The position numbers and the translations under genes were made by a program. Shown piece by piece: positions 55,108 to 64,000 of a stretch of 64,000 nt of DNA. Source of the stretch: Peromyscus leucopus (Eukaryota > Chordata > Mammalia > Rodentia > Cricetidae); assembly GCF_004664715.2 (NCBI RefSeq), contig NC_051071.1:90315436-90379435 (forward strand). The letters are read 5' to 3'. Each line of letters begins with the position of its first letter. The stretch's first letter is position 1. Under the pieces are notes generated by a model. That model was given only the letters and a program-made list of their open reading frames with translations, had not been told where the DNA came from and searched no databases.

Positions 55108-55247
55108 GTTTAAACCAATTAAATGAGTTGGTCTTACAAAATCCCTCCCCACTATGCCCAGCACATGCTGGAATTGTGATAAATCATGACTTGAATTAAT
55201 TTGCTTCATTTCCTACGGACATATTTATAAAGCGTTAAGAGTAACCA

Positions 55248-55412
55248 AGCTGGGCGGTGGTGGCACACTCCTTTAATCCCAGCACTCCGGAGGCAGAGGC
55301 AGAGGCAGGTCGATCTCTGTGAGTTCGAGGCCAGCCTGGTCTACAGAGCGAGTTCCAGGACAGCCTAGAAAACAAAACAGAACAAAGAGTAAAAAAAAAA
55401 TAAATAAATAAA
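55248..55412 (+). mobile_element. B1 SINE
   Basis: 'gctgggcggtggtggcac', 'cctttaatcccagcactcc', 'gttcgaggccagcctgg' and 'gcgagttccaggacagcc', with an A-rich TAAA-type tail. A small duplication of 'gaggca' is present. Confidence 0.95.
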
Positions 55413-55860
55413 ATTGTTTGCCTATTAAAAAAAGAATATATTCTTTCTAAAATACAGTAAGAGTATGATAAATGCCCCACCCACCCACCACACACCTCTC
55501 TTTATTCTTTTAAAGTTCTGGTAACTCCTTTCTCAGCAGCAGGTTTTACTGATGGATTTTTGAGGTCTGTGTATTATTGACTAAGATAAAACCACAGGCC
55601 CCCAGAGTCAGGCAGTGTTGATTTTGGCTGGAAGCCAATGGGTGAGTGATGTGGAATACATTAAATATTAAAAACAGACGCCTCGTGTTGAGTGCTGCCC
55701 ATGCTGCCAGCTAGGACATCCCGTTTGATTTATAGAAGTTTAATTTGGTCTGGATACAACCTGTTTCATCTGACCGTCACCATATAATAATGACAAAATC
55801 TTGACAGCAGTCCAAATGATTCCCTAAATTTCTTTGTGAGTACAGAGAGGGAAAAATGAA
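55413..55860. other. Unassigned sequence
   Basis: No repeat or exon recognised; AT-rich. Confidence 0.4.
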
Positions 55861-55861
55861 A

Positions 55862-56075
55862 ACGGCTGGGTCCAGAGGGATGGATGGCTCAGTGGTTACA
55901 ACACTCAGTGGCTGCTCTTGCAGAGGACCAGGGTTCAGATCCCAGCACACAGATGATGGCTCACAAGCGCCTGTAACCCGGAGGACCTCTTCTGGCTCCA
56001 GTCAGCATTGCACACTCGGGACACACATGCACGCACGCAGGCAAAACTCTCATACACAGAAAAATGAAAGAGAAA
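55862..56075 (+). mobile_element. B2 SINE
   Basis: 'ggatggatggctcagtgg', 'ggctgctcttgcagagg', 'ggttcagatcccagcac', 'gacctcttctggctcc' and a CACA/AAAA tail. Confidence 0.9.
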
Positions 56076-56594
56076 TGAACGAAAGGAACTTTACTGAACT
56101 GCCTGTACTTTTGGTGGGTGGCCGAACTCGCTCGCAACCTCAGGAGTGTAATGAATTCTTCTAATTTTGAAGAATGGTAAACCAGATTTTAAAGATACTC
56201 TGAAACAGTGGAGAAAAGTTTCTGTGAAAAATGTAAAAACATTTCCCCCTTTGTTTTTGCTTTTGTTGTAATTCTAAAATGCTCAGAATTACAGCAGAAT
56301 CACTTTAAAAGTATATTATTTCCTAAAATAGGATTTTTAAATCCCATCACCTTATGCCTGTATTCACATGTACTTTCTATCTGCAACTGGAAACAAGTTT
56401 TCATGTTGGGATAAATCCCTTAAAATTGTGTAGGCCTGTATGAAGCATATGACATGATGTCATTATCAACTAAATGAACCATCTGTCTGTTTCTAAAAGA
56501 TGAAATATGGAGGTTTAGACAAAATCTAAAACTTTAAACCTTCAGGGAACATTTGAGAATAGCAAGCAAAAAACACCATTATTTTTAAATTTTA
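56076..56594. other. Unassigned AT-rich sequence
   Basis: No named repeat. Confidence 0.4.
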
Positions 56595-56815
56595 TGTTTT
56601 TTCATTTGTTTCCTTCTTAAAAAGGATCTCATGTAGTCTTGAACTCTTTGTATAGTTGAAGATAGCCTTGCTCGCTTGGTCCAGTCGTCGCCGCCTCCTG
56701 AGTGTTGGCATTACAGGCCTGGATCAGCGCACCAGTTTTTTCTGGCGCCAAGAACCAGACCAGGTATTGTATATGCTAGACGAATCCTCTCCCAACCGAG
56801 CTACAGCCCCAGTCA
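56595..56815 (-). mobile_element. B4/RSINE-type SINE, diverged
   Basis: The B1-like part 'ggatctcatgtagtcttg' and 'tgagtgttggcattacagg' is joined to the reversed ID-like head 'gtatatgctagacgaatcc' and 'ccgagctacagccccag'. Confidence 0.7.
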
Positions 56816-56849
56816 GAAAATTAACACTATGATTGTTTCATTTCTGCAG

Positions 56850-57010
56850 TTCACAGTAGCAGCTAGCTCAGTCACCCCTACTCTGTGCCAAGAAATGATC
56901 TGTGTGCTTCTCTGTCTGAACACACTTCATCCTCATAGCGACCCTGTGAGGCAGGTGGCCATTACTACTGTGATTATTACAGCTGAGGCCCATACAGTGT
57001 CGTGAGTGTG
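56850..57010 (-). mobile_element. MIR-like fossil SINE
   Basis: 'cttcatcctcatagcgacc', 'ctgtgaggcaggtggcc' and 'ttattacagctgaggccc' resemble the reverse of a MIR. Confidence 0.6.
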
Positions 57011-57740
57011 GAAACAGCAGCAGAGACCAAGTGCCCATATTCACTCACCTAGTTACTTGTAAAGTCACCCATGTGGGTTCTGGTGTTTCGTCCATAACTG
57101 TGGCATGTTCGGGTAGACCTGGTCCAGCTTCCACAGCAGTCTGTAACTTAAAAGCATCATGTGTATTTGAGAAATGCTCTGAAACTGTTCTTTTTTAGAC
57201 TCTCGTGGTATTGGATTTTTTTTTTAATCACTGATGGCATCCATGTTGTTTTACTTGGTGTATTCCTTGTTTACAAGCAGGTGATCGATAAGGATGATGC
57301 AGAGTGTGGACCTTCTCTGTAAGCCTGACTTTTTTTTTTTTTTCCGGAGGTTTAGCCTAAAACAAATGTAGATGGAATTTGTAGTCTGGTTCCCTTCTTT
57401 TCCCAGTTCACAAATTAAAGTAATTCTTCCATCAGTCCACCAGACAGAGTCAGTCATTTCCTGTCCTGGGCCCGCTGTTTTGTAATTAATTGGTTTATGT
57501 CACTCCTTTCCATCCCCCACCCTGGCCTCGGAGCGAGTTCTTCAAGAGCTGGAACCAGGTCTCATCTGTTTCTGTCTGTCACCAGCCGGGCGCTGGTGAC
57601 AAGTGGGTGAGTCACGTTGCTCCAGAGGTGCAGGGATTTGCCCAGAGTGACAACAGGCCTGAAATACGAGGGACTTCCATCGTTCTCCACCTCATGCTTG
57701 GCAGCCGCATACTGCCAGGTGTGCTTCAGATGAGCTGAAG
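57011..57740. other. Unassigned sequence
   Basis: A T-run at 57330-57344. No recognised repeat or exon. Confidence 0.4.
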
Positions 57741-57742
57741 TG

Positions 57743-57822
<80 letters not shown>
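57741..57822. repeat. (TGCG)n + (TG)n compound microsatellite
   Basis: About ten TGCG units followed by about 21 TG units, an uninterrupted alternating purine-pyrimidine tract of 82 bp. It sits at the tail of a minus-strand B4A. Confidence 0.98.
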
Positions 57823-57824
<2 letters not shown>

Positions 57825-58070
57825 GCCAGAGGATAACTCTGAGTACTCTGTGCGCTATCATTCTCTATCTTATTTTCTGGAATTAGGGTCTCTCACTGAA
57901 TCTCCATCCAGGTCAGCAGCTAGCAAGCCCCAAGGAAACACCTGTCTTTACCCCCCTGGGATTCCAGGCACGTTTGTCATCAGTTCTGGGTTCTGGGGAA
58001 TTTGAACAGAGATCCTTTTACTAACTCAACAAGCAGTTCTACGCACCAAATCACCTCCCCAGCCCCTGGC
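57823..58070 (-). mobile_element. B4A SINE
   Basis: 'ccagaggataactctgag', 'ttagggtctctcactgaa', 'cctgggattccaggcac' and the reversed head 'aaatcacctccccagcccc'. Confidence 0.8.
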
Positions 58071-58115
58071 TTGAGGAGTCAGGACACGATTTTCCCACCA
58101 TAGTGAACACGAAGA

Positions 58116-58175
58116 AAATGATGATCATCATCATCATAATGATGATGATAGTGGTGATGACGATGATGAGGCTAC
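58116..58175. repeat. (ATG/ATC)n imperfect microsatellite
   Basis: GATGAT and CATCAT triplets in both senses form short inverted repeats. Confidence 0.9.
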
Positions 58176-58309
58176 ACAATTACCTCCTATCCCGTGGGTC
58201 AGTTTAAGGCTCAAATGAAATGGTATATTGTTTGTGGAAGTATTGGAACTAGGAAGCCCCTGTTATATTAAAGAGTGCATATTACGATTATTCTGGTCTG
58301 TTATTTCAG

Positions 58310-58500
58310 TGAGACTTAAAAAGTATTTCATGGATGTTGTCTCATTAACTTTTCATCACTCTATGAAGTGGGTGACCTTGTTGCCACTTTACAGATGGGA
58401 GAACTGAGGCATAGTGCAACTGAGGACTTCAGCTATAATCAGGTGGCTGAAGGAAGGCTGGAACCCATCCAACTCCTTCCTTTCTTTCCAGCAGAGGCTC
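58310..58500 (-). mobile_element. MIR fossil SINE
   Basis: 'cactttacagatgggag', 'aactgaggcatagtgcaac' and 'ggctggaacccatccaac' are the reversed MIR tail and core. Ordered as in the consensus with moderate divergence. Confidence 0.7.
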
Positions 58501-58856
58501 TGGGCTAGGCTTCCACGTCCTTCGGGGTACTGTCTGCCGCCCTGGATCCTGAAGCCTCCAGAGTGAGCCAGAAAGGCAGACTGTTTAAGACTGGCCAGAG
58601 GTCTGTTCTAGATCCAGTGCCCTGCTTGGCCACTGAAGCTGTGGAGTGGAGCATGTCGTAATTTTTGATGTGACTAACTACACTCTGCTGCGGCCACCAG
58701 CTCTGGCCGCTGGGTGTGGAGTGGGCCGGCCGGGCAGCAGGGGTTAGCCTCTGCATTGCATTTGTCTTAATGGGGAGTTCCTCACTGTGACCCTCAGGAA
58801 ATGAAGGCTGCTGCTGCGTCCAGCGGCTGCTTCCTGTTCCTATAATTCTGAGACAC

Positions 58857-59220
58857 TTTTTTTTTTTTAAGAGTAGAATGCTTTATTTTTAAACCAATGG
58901 AAAATACCGTCAACCTGCTCCTTCTTGGCATTTCCTTAAAAACTGGGTGTACTTGTTTGAGCTTAAAGGGATATGTGAGAGAAACTCCCATGATGCTGCC
59001 CAGGGTGGCGGGAGCCTGCTGGATTTCTGCTTTTCCACAGCAGAATGAAAAGCAGTTAAGACAGATCTGAAGGGGCAGGAAGCTCCTGGGGGATGAGGAC
59101 AGCATTTGGGGGAAGACATCTGTGCCTTGCCGTCTCTGGCTCCGCTTGTACGCCCCAGGCCTGCTTTTCCCCCTGCCTGTGATTGTGACTTTAGTGAATC
59201 AGCGACCTGAGTCATTTAAG
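58857..59220 (-). pseudogene. Candidate processed retrocopy 3' end
   Basis: Read on the minus strand, AATAAA (58887-58882) is followed 13 nt later by a run of 12 A (58868-58857), the spacing of a genuine mRNA 3' end whose tail was copied into DNA. The body upstream has overlapping minus frames (58794-59105, 58910-59215) that I cannot assign. The 5' boundary and a target duplication are not evident, so it could be chance. Confidence 0.3.
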
Positions 59221-59816
59221 CAACGCTGGCCCCTCGCATAGCATTGAGGACAGAAAGGAGCCGGCCCGGCCGAGGTGACTAGGTGCAGCTCCGTAAAGGA
59301 CTGTGTGTGTAACCAGTGGCTCTGTGACTAAAAGCAACAGGTAGAAATATTTCCTCTAATTCCCCAATTTCTTTTCCGTTCCCTGAGCAACAGAGAGTGT
59401 GTATGGACCCCAGTGGTTAGTCTTTGCAGAAACACTAACTTAGGGAATGTTTTACAGAGTGAACTGAAAAGAAGGTCTTAAGTATGCCAGGTTCTAAGTG
59501 ACAACCTTGACTCTGATTTTAGCCCCTCTAGGTAGAGGAAGTGTGGGCATAAAAACCTAAGATTGCCCTGTGAAGATGCCCTGCATACCACCTTCCCCCC
59601 CCCATACTGTGGCCAAAGAAATGCAGAGTGAATTAAGCTAGGTCACTGACACTGTCCTTAGGAAGAATAAATATTTTTTTCATGCTTTCTTCCTTTCAGT
59701 GAAATCTACTTGAGTTCTTTGGATGTTTAGCCTTCCCAGGGAGTTTGGGCTGGTGGGAAACTCTGACCCTGTTTGCATTGTGAGATATCCACAGAGCTGA
59801 CAGAGCTGTTCACTCA

Positions 59817-59818
<2 letters not shown>
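59221..59818. other. Unassigned sequence
   Basis: No named repeat. A C-run lies near 59597. Confidence 0.4.

Positions 59819-59872
<54 letters not shown>
59819..59872. repeat. (GT)n microsatellite
   Basis: About 27 uninterrupted GT dinucleotides. Confidence 0.98.
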
Positions 59873-59875
<3 letters not shown>

Positions 59876-60124
59876 GAGGTAGGAGTGTTATTACACAGAA
59901 TTACAATGCACCCACCCTCCCCACTTCAGACTTGAAAAAAAAAAAACAGAAAAAAAAGGACCCTTTAAAGTTTTACGATTGGGTAAGGTGGTGATTGGCA
60001 AAGTTAATGTTTACCAGTGTAGTGAGGGAAAAACAAACGCTATAAAGAGAACTTTCACAGGACGGGAACTCTTTCCTCTGTATTCCTTCATGAAGGTGTG
60101 AAAATGGAGCAAGCCTCACCGTGG

Positions 60125-60126
<2 letters not shown>

Positions 60127-60173
<47 letters not shown>

Positions 60174-60182
60174 TGTGTGTAC
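60127..60182. repeat. (GT)n microsatellite
   Basis: About 22 GT dinucleotides, then 'acgtgtgtgtacacg'. Confidence 0.97.
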
Positions 60183-60379
60183 ACGTTGTATTTCCTAGTC
60201 AGAGCGTGTCTGTGGTATATGATTTGACGCTTCTGCCCATTCTCACCCAGCCGTCGTCGGCTTCTTCCCTGGCCTCAGAGCTCACCCTCTGCCGCCCGCC
60301 TTCACTCCTTGCTGCAGCCCCAGCCTGGGGTTTTTTGTCCAGGCAAGTTGAAAGAAGCTAACATTCAAGTTGCCCACCT
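60183..60379. other. Unassigned sequence
   Basis: Nothing recognised. Confidence 0.4.
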
Positions 60380-60532
60380 GAGCCAGGTGTCCTCATTGCA
60401 GACCGGTCGGTCCCAGCCTCCCCTCCGCAGGCTCTCACCTGCAGATGCAGCTGCACCCACCCGAGCCAGGTGTCCTCACTGCAGGCCTCCCCTCCGCAGG
60501 CTCTCACCTGCAGATGCAGCTGCAGCCTTTAC
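60380..60532. repeat. 83-bp segmental tandem duplication, 2 copies
   Basis: The block starting 'gagccaggtgtcctca' at 60380 recurs at 60463 with the same order: 'cctcccctccgcagg', 'ctctcacctgcagatgcag'. The second copy lacks about 14 bp (accggtcggtccca) present in the first. Confidence 0.93.
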
Positions 60533-61385
60533 ACTACCCTGTCTGTGACTGGTGTGTGACACACGTGCAGAAGCTTGGGGCTCTGCCTGGAGCGTCCCAG
60601 TGCTGGCCTCTTCCTGGCTCCCCTTCCGCTCTGTCCCTGGGTGCTGGTGATTCTGGATCCTGCCCTTGGCTTTTGTCTCCTTGAGCGGACCCATCTTGCA
60701 TGCTCTAGGTCTACCCCTGGACTTCATTTTGACGTTCTTAGCCCCACCCAAACTCATCTCTACTTAAGTGTGTTATCCAATCCAGGCCATCCGAACTGAA
60801 AAATTAAAGCTAGTCATTCTCCTGTCTCCAGCCCTTCTCACTCTTGCTGTCTCCTCCTAAATTCCATCTGACAGTTGTTTTATGGACTGAACCCCTGGAA
60901 AATATCCAGACCTTTTCCCCCTCACTCTGGGGATCTGAGAAGCCACAGCAGACCACTCTGCTTGCTCTCGGGTGTTCTGAGATGAGACCCGTCTCTCCTG
61001 CCTCCAGGTTCCCAGGAGACTCAGGTCTCCACAAGTCTGTGTGGGGCCAGACACCACTTATCTTTCCGCTAACCCTCATTAGTGAGTGTTCTCTCACACG
61101 AGCCTGGGTTAAATCATCTTCTTAACCATCCAGTGCATTTTGCCTCTCACAAGTTTATTAACTTTGTTACAGTTGTCGTCATATTTTGTTGTTTAAGTGT
61201 GATTTTATAGTATATTAATTTATTTTTATAATTTGTCAGTTATTGATTATTGTGAACCTTCCACTCTCTAAAGGCCTTTGGTCATATTACTGAAAAATAC
61301 TTGCTTTGTAGATAAGGATAGAGGTCTGCCCAAATCCATTTCTAAACGCTTTTTCTTAAGAAGCACTTTTTATAATAGTCACAGA
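60533..61385. other. Unassigned sequence
   Basis: No named repeat. Several overlapping frames on both strands at 60810-61125 lack recognisable domains. Confidence 0.45.
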
Positions 61386-61387
61386 TT

Positions 61388-61700
61388 TTTTTTTTTTATT
61401 AATTACAGGAGTTGCTAGACTATAACAAAGAGACTCCACATAGAATGGTTTGAATATACTACTTTATTTCCTCTCCTCAGGGCAGGGCACATGTGAGTAC
61501 GTGGGGACTGGGAAGATGATCTAGCAGGCTTCACACATGGTTTCTGAAGTTGTCCCCCTCTCCTCGTTTCCAGCCAGCTGAACAGGGGAAGGAAGGTCAA
61601 ATCAAGGAGCCTTGTCTTTAGAGAGGGAGTCAGGGAGTTGAACTTGAACTTCTTACGACCCATTGGCCCCGCCTCACCGTGTTAGATGGGGAATGTTATG
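61388..61700 (-). pseudogene. Possible retrocopy 3' region (weak)
   Basis: On the minus strand a GC-rich start ('ggcggggccaatggg') is followed by an 82-codon frame beginning MGRKKFKFNSLTPS, an AATAAA (61468-61463), and a poly-A run at 61400-61387 next to a second AATAAA. The frame runs past the first AATAAA and the tail spacing is poor, so the retrocopy reading is tentative. The protein is unrecognised. Confidence 0.2.
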
Positions 61701-61794
61701 TTCACGTAGCACCAATGCACCGGCTAAAGTGCCCGGTGGCGATGGCAGGTGCCTCTTACCACAACAGCAGAGAGGGTTTTGTAGTGGAGTTTGG

Positions 61795-61900
61795 TGGTCT
61801 GGGCTTTATTTTATTTGTAAATCGAAGGATTAAAGCCAGGACCTAGGGCATGCTGGGCAAAGGCTGTGCCACTGAGATAAACCCTAGCCCAGTTTTCTGG
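61795..61900 (-). mobile_element. ID/RSINE1-type SINE fragment
   Basis: 'aagccaggacctagggc', 'atgctgggcaaaggctg' and 'cactgagataaaccctag' are a reversed ID-like head. Confidence 0.6.
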
Positions 61901-62176
61901 TCTTTATCACAAGAGGGAAGAACTGCGTTGATTAAAGAGTCAAACCTGGGGGAAATGAGGGTCTCCTTGTGTTCTGTCTCACACCCAGCTAGGCCTGCCC
62001 AGTAGGTGGTAGGCCAGAGCCTCAGCGAGATCTCAGCTCCTGTTTCTAGCCCGTGAGTCTGTGGTGAGGATTGGTGCATCAGAGAGGAGCAGATGGACAG
62101 GCATGAAGCGTAAGAGTTTCTCTTAATGTTTTCTGCCTCACCACTCACGTTTTCGTATTTCTACATCAGTGCAACT
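61901..62176. other. Unassigned sequence
   Basis: Nothing recognised. Confidence 0.4.
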
Positions 62177-62246
62177 TTGTGTGTGTGGCGTGTGTGTGTA
62201 TGTGTGTGTGTGTGTGTGTGTGCGCGCGCGCGCGCGCGCGCGCGCC
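62177..62246. repeat. (GT)n + (GC)n compound microsatellite
   Basis: An imperfect GT tract passes directly into an uninterrupted run of about twelve GC dinucleotides (62222-62246). It lies at the tail of a minus-strand ID-type SINE. Confidence 0.98.
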
Positions 62247-62249
62247 TGT

Positions 62250-62330
62250 GTACTTGTGCTGAGCTTTGGATTCGGGGCCTTGTACTCGAGGGGGAATTAC
62301 TCTACCACTGAGCTATATCCCCAGCCACGT
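62250..62330 (-). mobile_element. ID/RSINE1-type SINE head
   Basis: 'tttggattcggggccttg' then 'actctaccactgagctat' and 'atccccagcca' are the reversed ID/tRNA-like head. Confidence 0.8.
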
Positions 62331-62334
62331 TTGT

Positions 62335-62502
62335 TGTTGTTGTTTGGTTTGGTTTTTTAAGACAGGGTTTCTCTGTGTAGCTCTGGCTGTCCTGGAACTC
62401 ACTCTGTAGACCAGGCTGGCCTCAAACTTGCAGAGATCTGCCTGGCTCTGCCTCCCGAGTGCTGGGATTAAAGGCAAGCGCCCCCACCATCACCTGGCCA
62501 TT
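62335..62502 (-). mobile_element. B1 SINE, near full length
   Basis: 'ttaagacagggtttctctg', 'gtagaccaggctggcctc', 'gtgctgggattaaaggc' and 'caccatcacctggcc'. Confidence 0.95.
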
Positions 62503-62848
62503 TTTGGTGTTTATCAAAGTATTTTCTGGAAGAAAATATTAACTATTCTCTTTGTGTGTCTGTGTGTGTGTACATGTTGGGCAAGAGGTCTACATCAGGT
62601 GTCTTCCCAGTCATTCCATGTTAAGTCCAAGAATTAGTGTTCATTCCTCACTGCCACGTGTCTCTTCTTTCAGAAGGGAATGTCAGTGTGCTGTGTGATT
62701 TTAGTTAACCTCTTGAGCAGTGTGTGCTTAGTCACGCTGTAACAGAATGACTTTCTACTTCCCCAAATACATTCAGAGCATTTAACCAGTGCTAGACTGG
62801 ACTGTGGTGGTCCAGAATGTGTAAGGTAAACACGGGCAGATCTTTAAA
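62503..62848. other. Unassigned sequence
   Basis: A short GT run near 62553-62570 and no named repeat. Confidence 0.4.
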
Positions 62849-62849
62849 C

Positions 62850-62940
62850 TGTAGGAGGGCAGAGACTCTGTCTGTCTTGGTATCTATATAAGCCCAATGC
62901 CAAACACATGTCCTACACAAACATTTCCTGAAAATGTGAA
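62850..62940 (+). mobile_element. L2 3' end fragment
   Basis: 'aggagggcagagactctgtc', 'aagcccaatgccaaacac' and 'acaaacatttcctgaaaatg' follow the L2 3' order. Confidence 0.5.
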
Positions 62941-62941
62941 T

Positions 62942-63070
62942 GTTAGCCAGGTATGTGCTAATTCCAGCACTCGAGAGGTAGGAACAGGCAGATCTCTGAG
63001 TTTGAATCCAGCCTGGTCTACAGAGTGAGTTCCAGGACAGCTAGAGTTCACAGAGCAACCCTGTCTCAGA
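62942..63070 (+). mobile_element. B1 SINE, diverged
   Basis: 'ttagccaggtatgtgc', 'tccagcactcgagagg', 'tccagcctggtctacag' and 'gcaaccctgtctcagag'. The tail runs into the GA tract. Confidence 0.88.
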
Positions 63071-63093
63071 GAGAGAGGGAAGGAGGGAGTGGG

Positions 63094-63147
<54 letters not shown>
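63064..63147. repeat. (GA)n microsatellite
   Basis: GA dinucleotides with an early 'gggaaggagggag' interruption, then about 26 uninterrupted units, at a B1 tail. Confidence 0.97.
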
Positions 63148-63150
<3 letters not shown>

Positions 63151-63400
63151 TGGCTGTTTATGAGCTGATAGCTTAATGACAAGAGGCTTTTGTGAAGTCT
63201 GTGATGACCAAGATAAGAACAACTCCAGGTCCTGGACCCAGTACGTGATGTTTGAGACTAAAGAGTGAAGGGACCTTTAACTAACCTTACATGTTTCTTG
63301 GCATTGGCAACCCCAAATATTGGTCTGTTGTGATGTAGGACATTAACACACAGTTCTAATATGTTGTGTATAAAGTTATGCAAAGGAGGAACTTGTGCCG
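63148..63400. other. Unassigned sequence
   Basis: Nothing recognised. Confidence 0.4.
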
Positions 63401-63404
63401 TTTC

Positions 63405-63490
63405 CGTTGTGATTGCTGTTTTGAGATGGAATCACCTGGCTGGCCTCAAACTCTCTCGTGGAGTTTAATTGTGCATGCCTCCCTCAGCTT
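63405..63490 (-). mobile_element. Truncated B1-like SINE
   Basis: 'tgttttgagatggaatc', 'ctggctggcctcaaac' and 'gtgcatgcctccctcagc' fit a reduced antisense B1. Confidence 0.4.
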
Positions 63491-63651
63491 ATCCCATAAT
63501 ATAAATAACACTGTTCTTTCCTCTGTGGGGGTCTCCTCTAAAAGGAGCGGGAACAGTTTGTTATGACCTCTACAATGAAAACCTCTACAATAAACAAATA
63601 CATTGACCCCATTGACCCGACAGGTGAAACAGTTTTAAAACAGTGTCACCA

Positions 63652-63858
63652 TGGGCCTGTGAGAGGCTCAGTGGCTAAAGGTGCCTGCTGCCGAGCACGA
63701 AGACCAGAGTTGGACCTTTCAGGTCCACATGGTGGAGGGGAGAATAGACTCCCGCAAATTGTCTCTGACTTCCACATCTGAGCTGTGGCACTTGTGGGCG
63801 CACACACACATCCCACAACCTGCATGTACATAAAAGTAAATTAAAATGTGATAAAACC
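63652..63858 (+). mobile_element. B3 SINE
   Basis: 'tgtgagaggctcagtggc', 'gtgcctgctgccgagcac', 'gactcccgcaaattgtctc', 'acttccacatctgagctg' and an A-rich tail 'aaaagtaaattaaaa'. Confidence 0.88.
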
Positions 63859-64000
63859 ATCATTCAAAAACGTTCTTTAAAACATGTTCTTGAGGTCTAT
63901 TCTTTCTAACTCAACTGTGCCTCTCTAAGACTGGTCTACTAACGTCTGTACTGTGGGGACAGGGAGGTGGCCACTCATTCCAGGCATGCCTTAGCCTGTG

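Overview
This 64 kb window looks like non-coding DNA from a muroid rodent nuclear genome. I found no protein-coding exon, rRNA or tRNA gene that I can support. The repeats identify the organism: dozens of B1 (7SL-derived), B2/B3 (tRNA-derived), B4 and ID-type SINEs on both strands, MaLR (ORR1/MT-type) LTRs, old L1, L2 and MIR fossils, and many CA/GT and GA microsatellites. Several B1 copies carry a 'caggacaggcaccaaag'-type segment, and the ERV-like LTR at about 46.7-47.2 kb is of a type I associate with hamsters, voles and deer mice. Cricetidae is therefore my best guess, from recall of repeat types and not from a search.

Layout. 0-6.6 kb: a solo MaLR LTR, B1/B3 SINEs and a small cluster of CRE and E-box sites (6426-6530). 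6.6-17.6 kb: three minisatellites, namely a 52-bp array (about 6645-6952), a large 27-bp array of about 93 units (7609-10150), and a 20-bp array of exactly 18 units (17181-17540). Between them lie B4/B3 elements, a B2 split by a MaLR LTR, and an ancient L1 3' end. 17.6-31 kb: SINEs, TTCC, GT and CT tracts, one unexplained 114-codon minus-strand ORF, and a B1 interrupted by MER5-like sequence. 31-34 kb: a damaged LTR with a pure run of 27 G, a second ERV-like LTR fragment and a B4. 34-46 kb: sparse SINEs and an ancient L1 relic. 46-50 kb: the best ERV-like LTR and a weaker LTR candidate. 50-64 kb: B1/B2/B3/B4, long GA, GATG, CGTG and GT/CG tracts, MIR fossils and two possible minus-strand retrocopy 3' ends.

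The long open frames at 7.6-10.3 kb and 17.1-17.7 kb come from tandem repeats whose unit lacks stop codons. They are open in several frames (on both strands for the 27-bp array) and should not be read as genes. There is no operon-like organisation, CRISPR array or phage. The window is most likely intergenic or the interior of a large intron. I did not find an undescribed gene system. The most distinctive features are the minisatellite cluster, the nested or broken repeats, and the long perfect low-complexity tracts. All repeat family names come from my memory of consensus sequences and need a RepeatMasker check.
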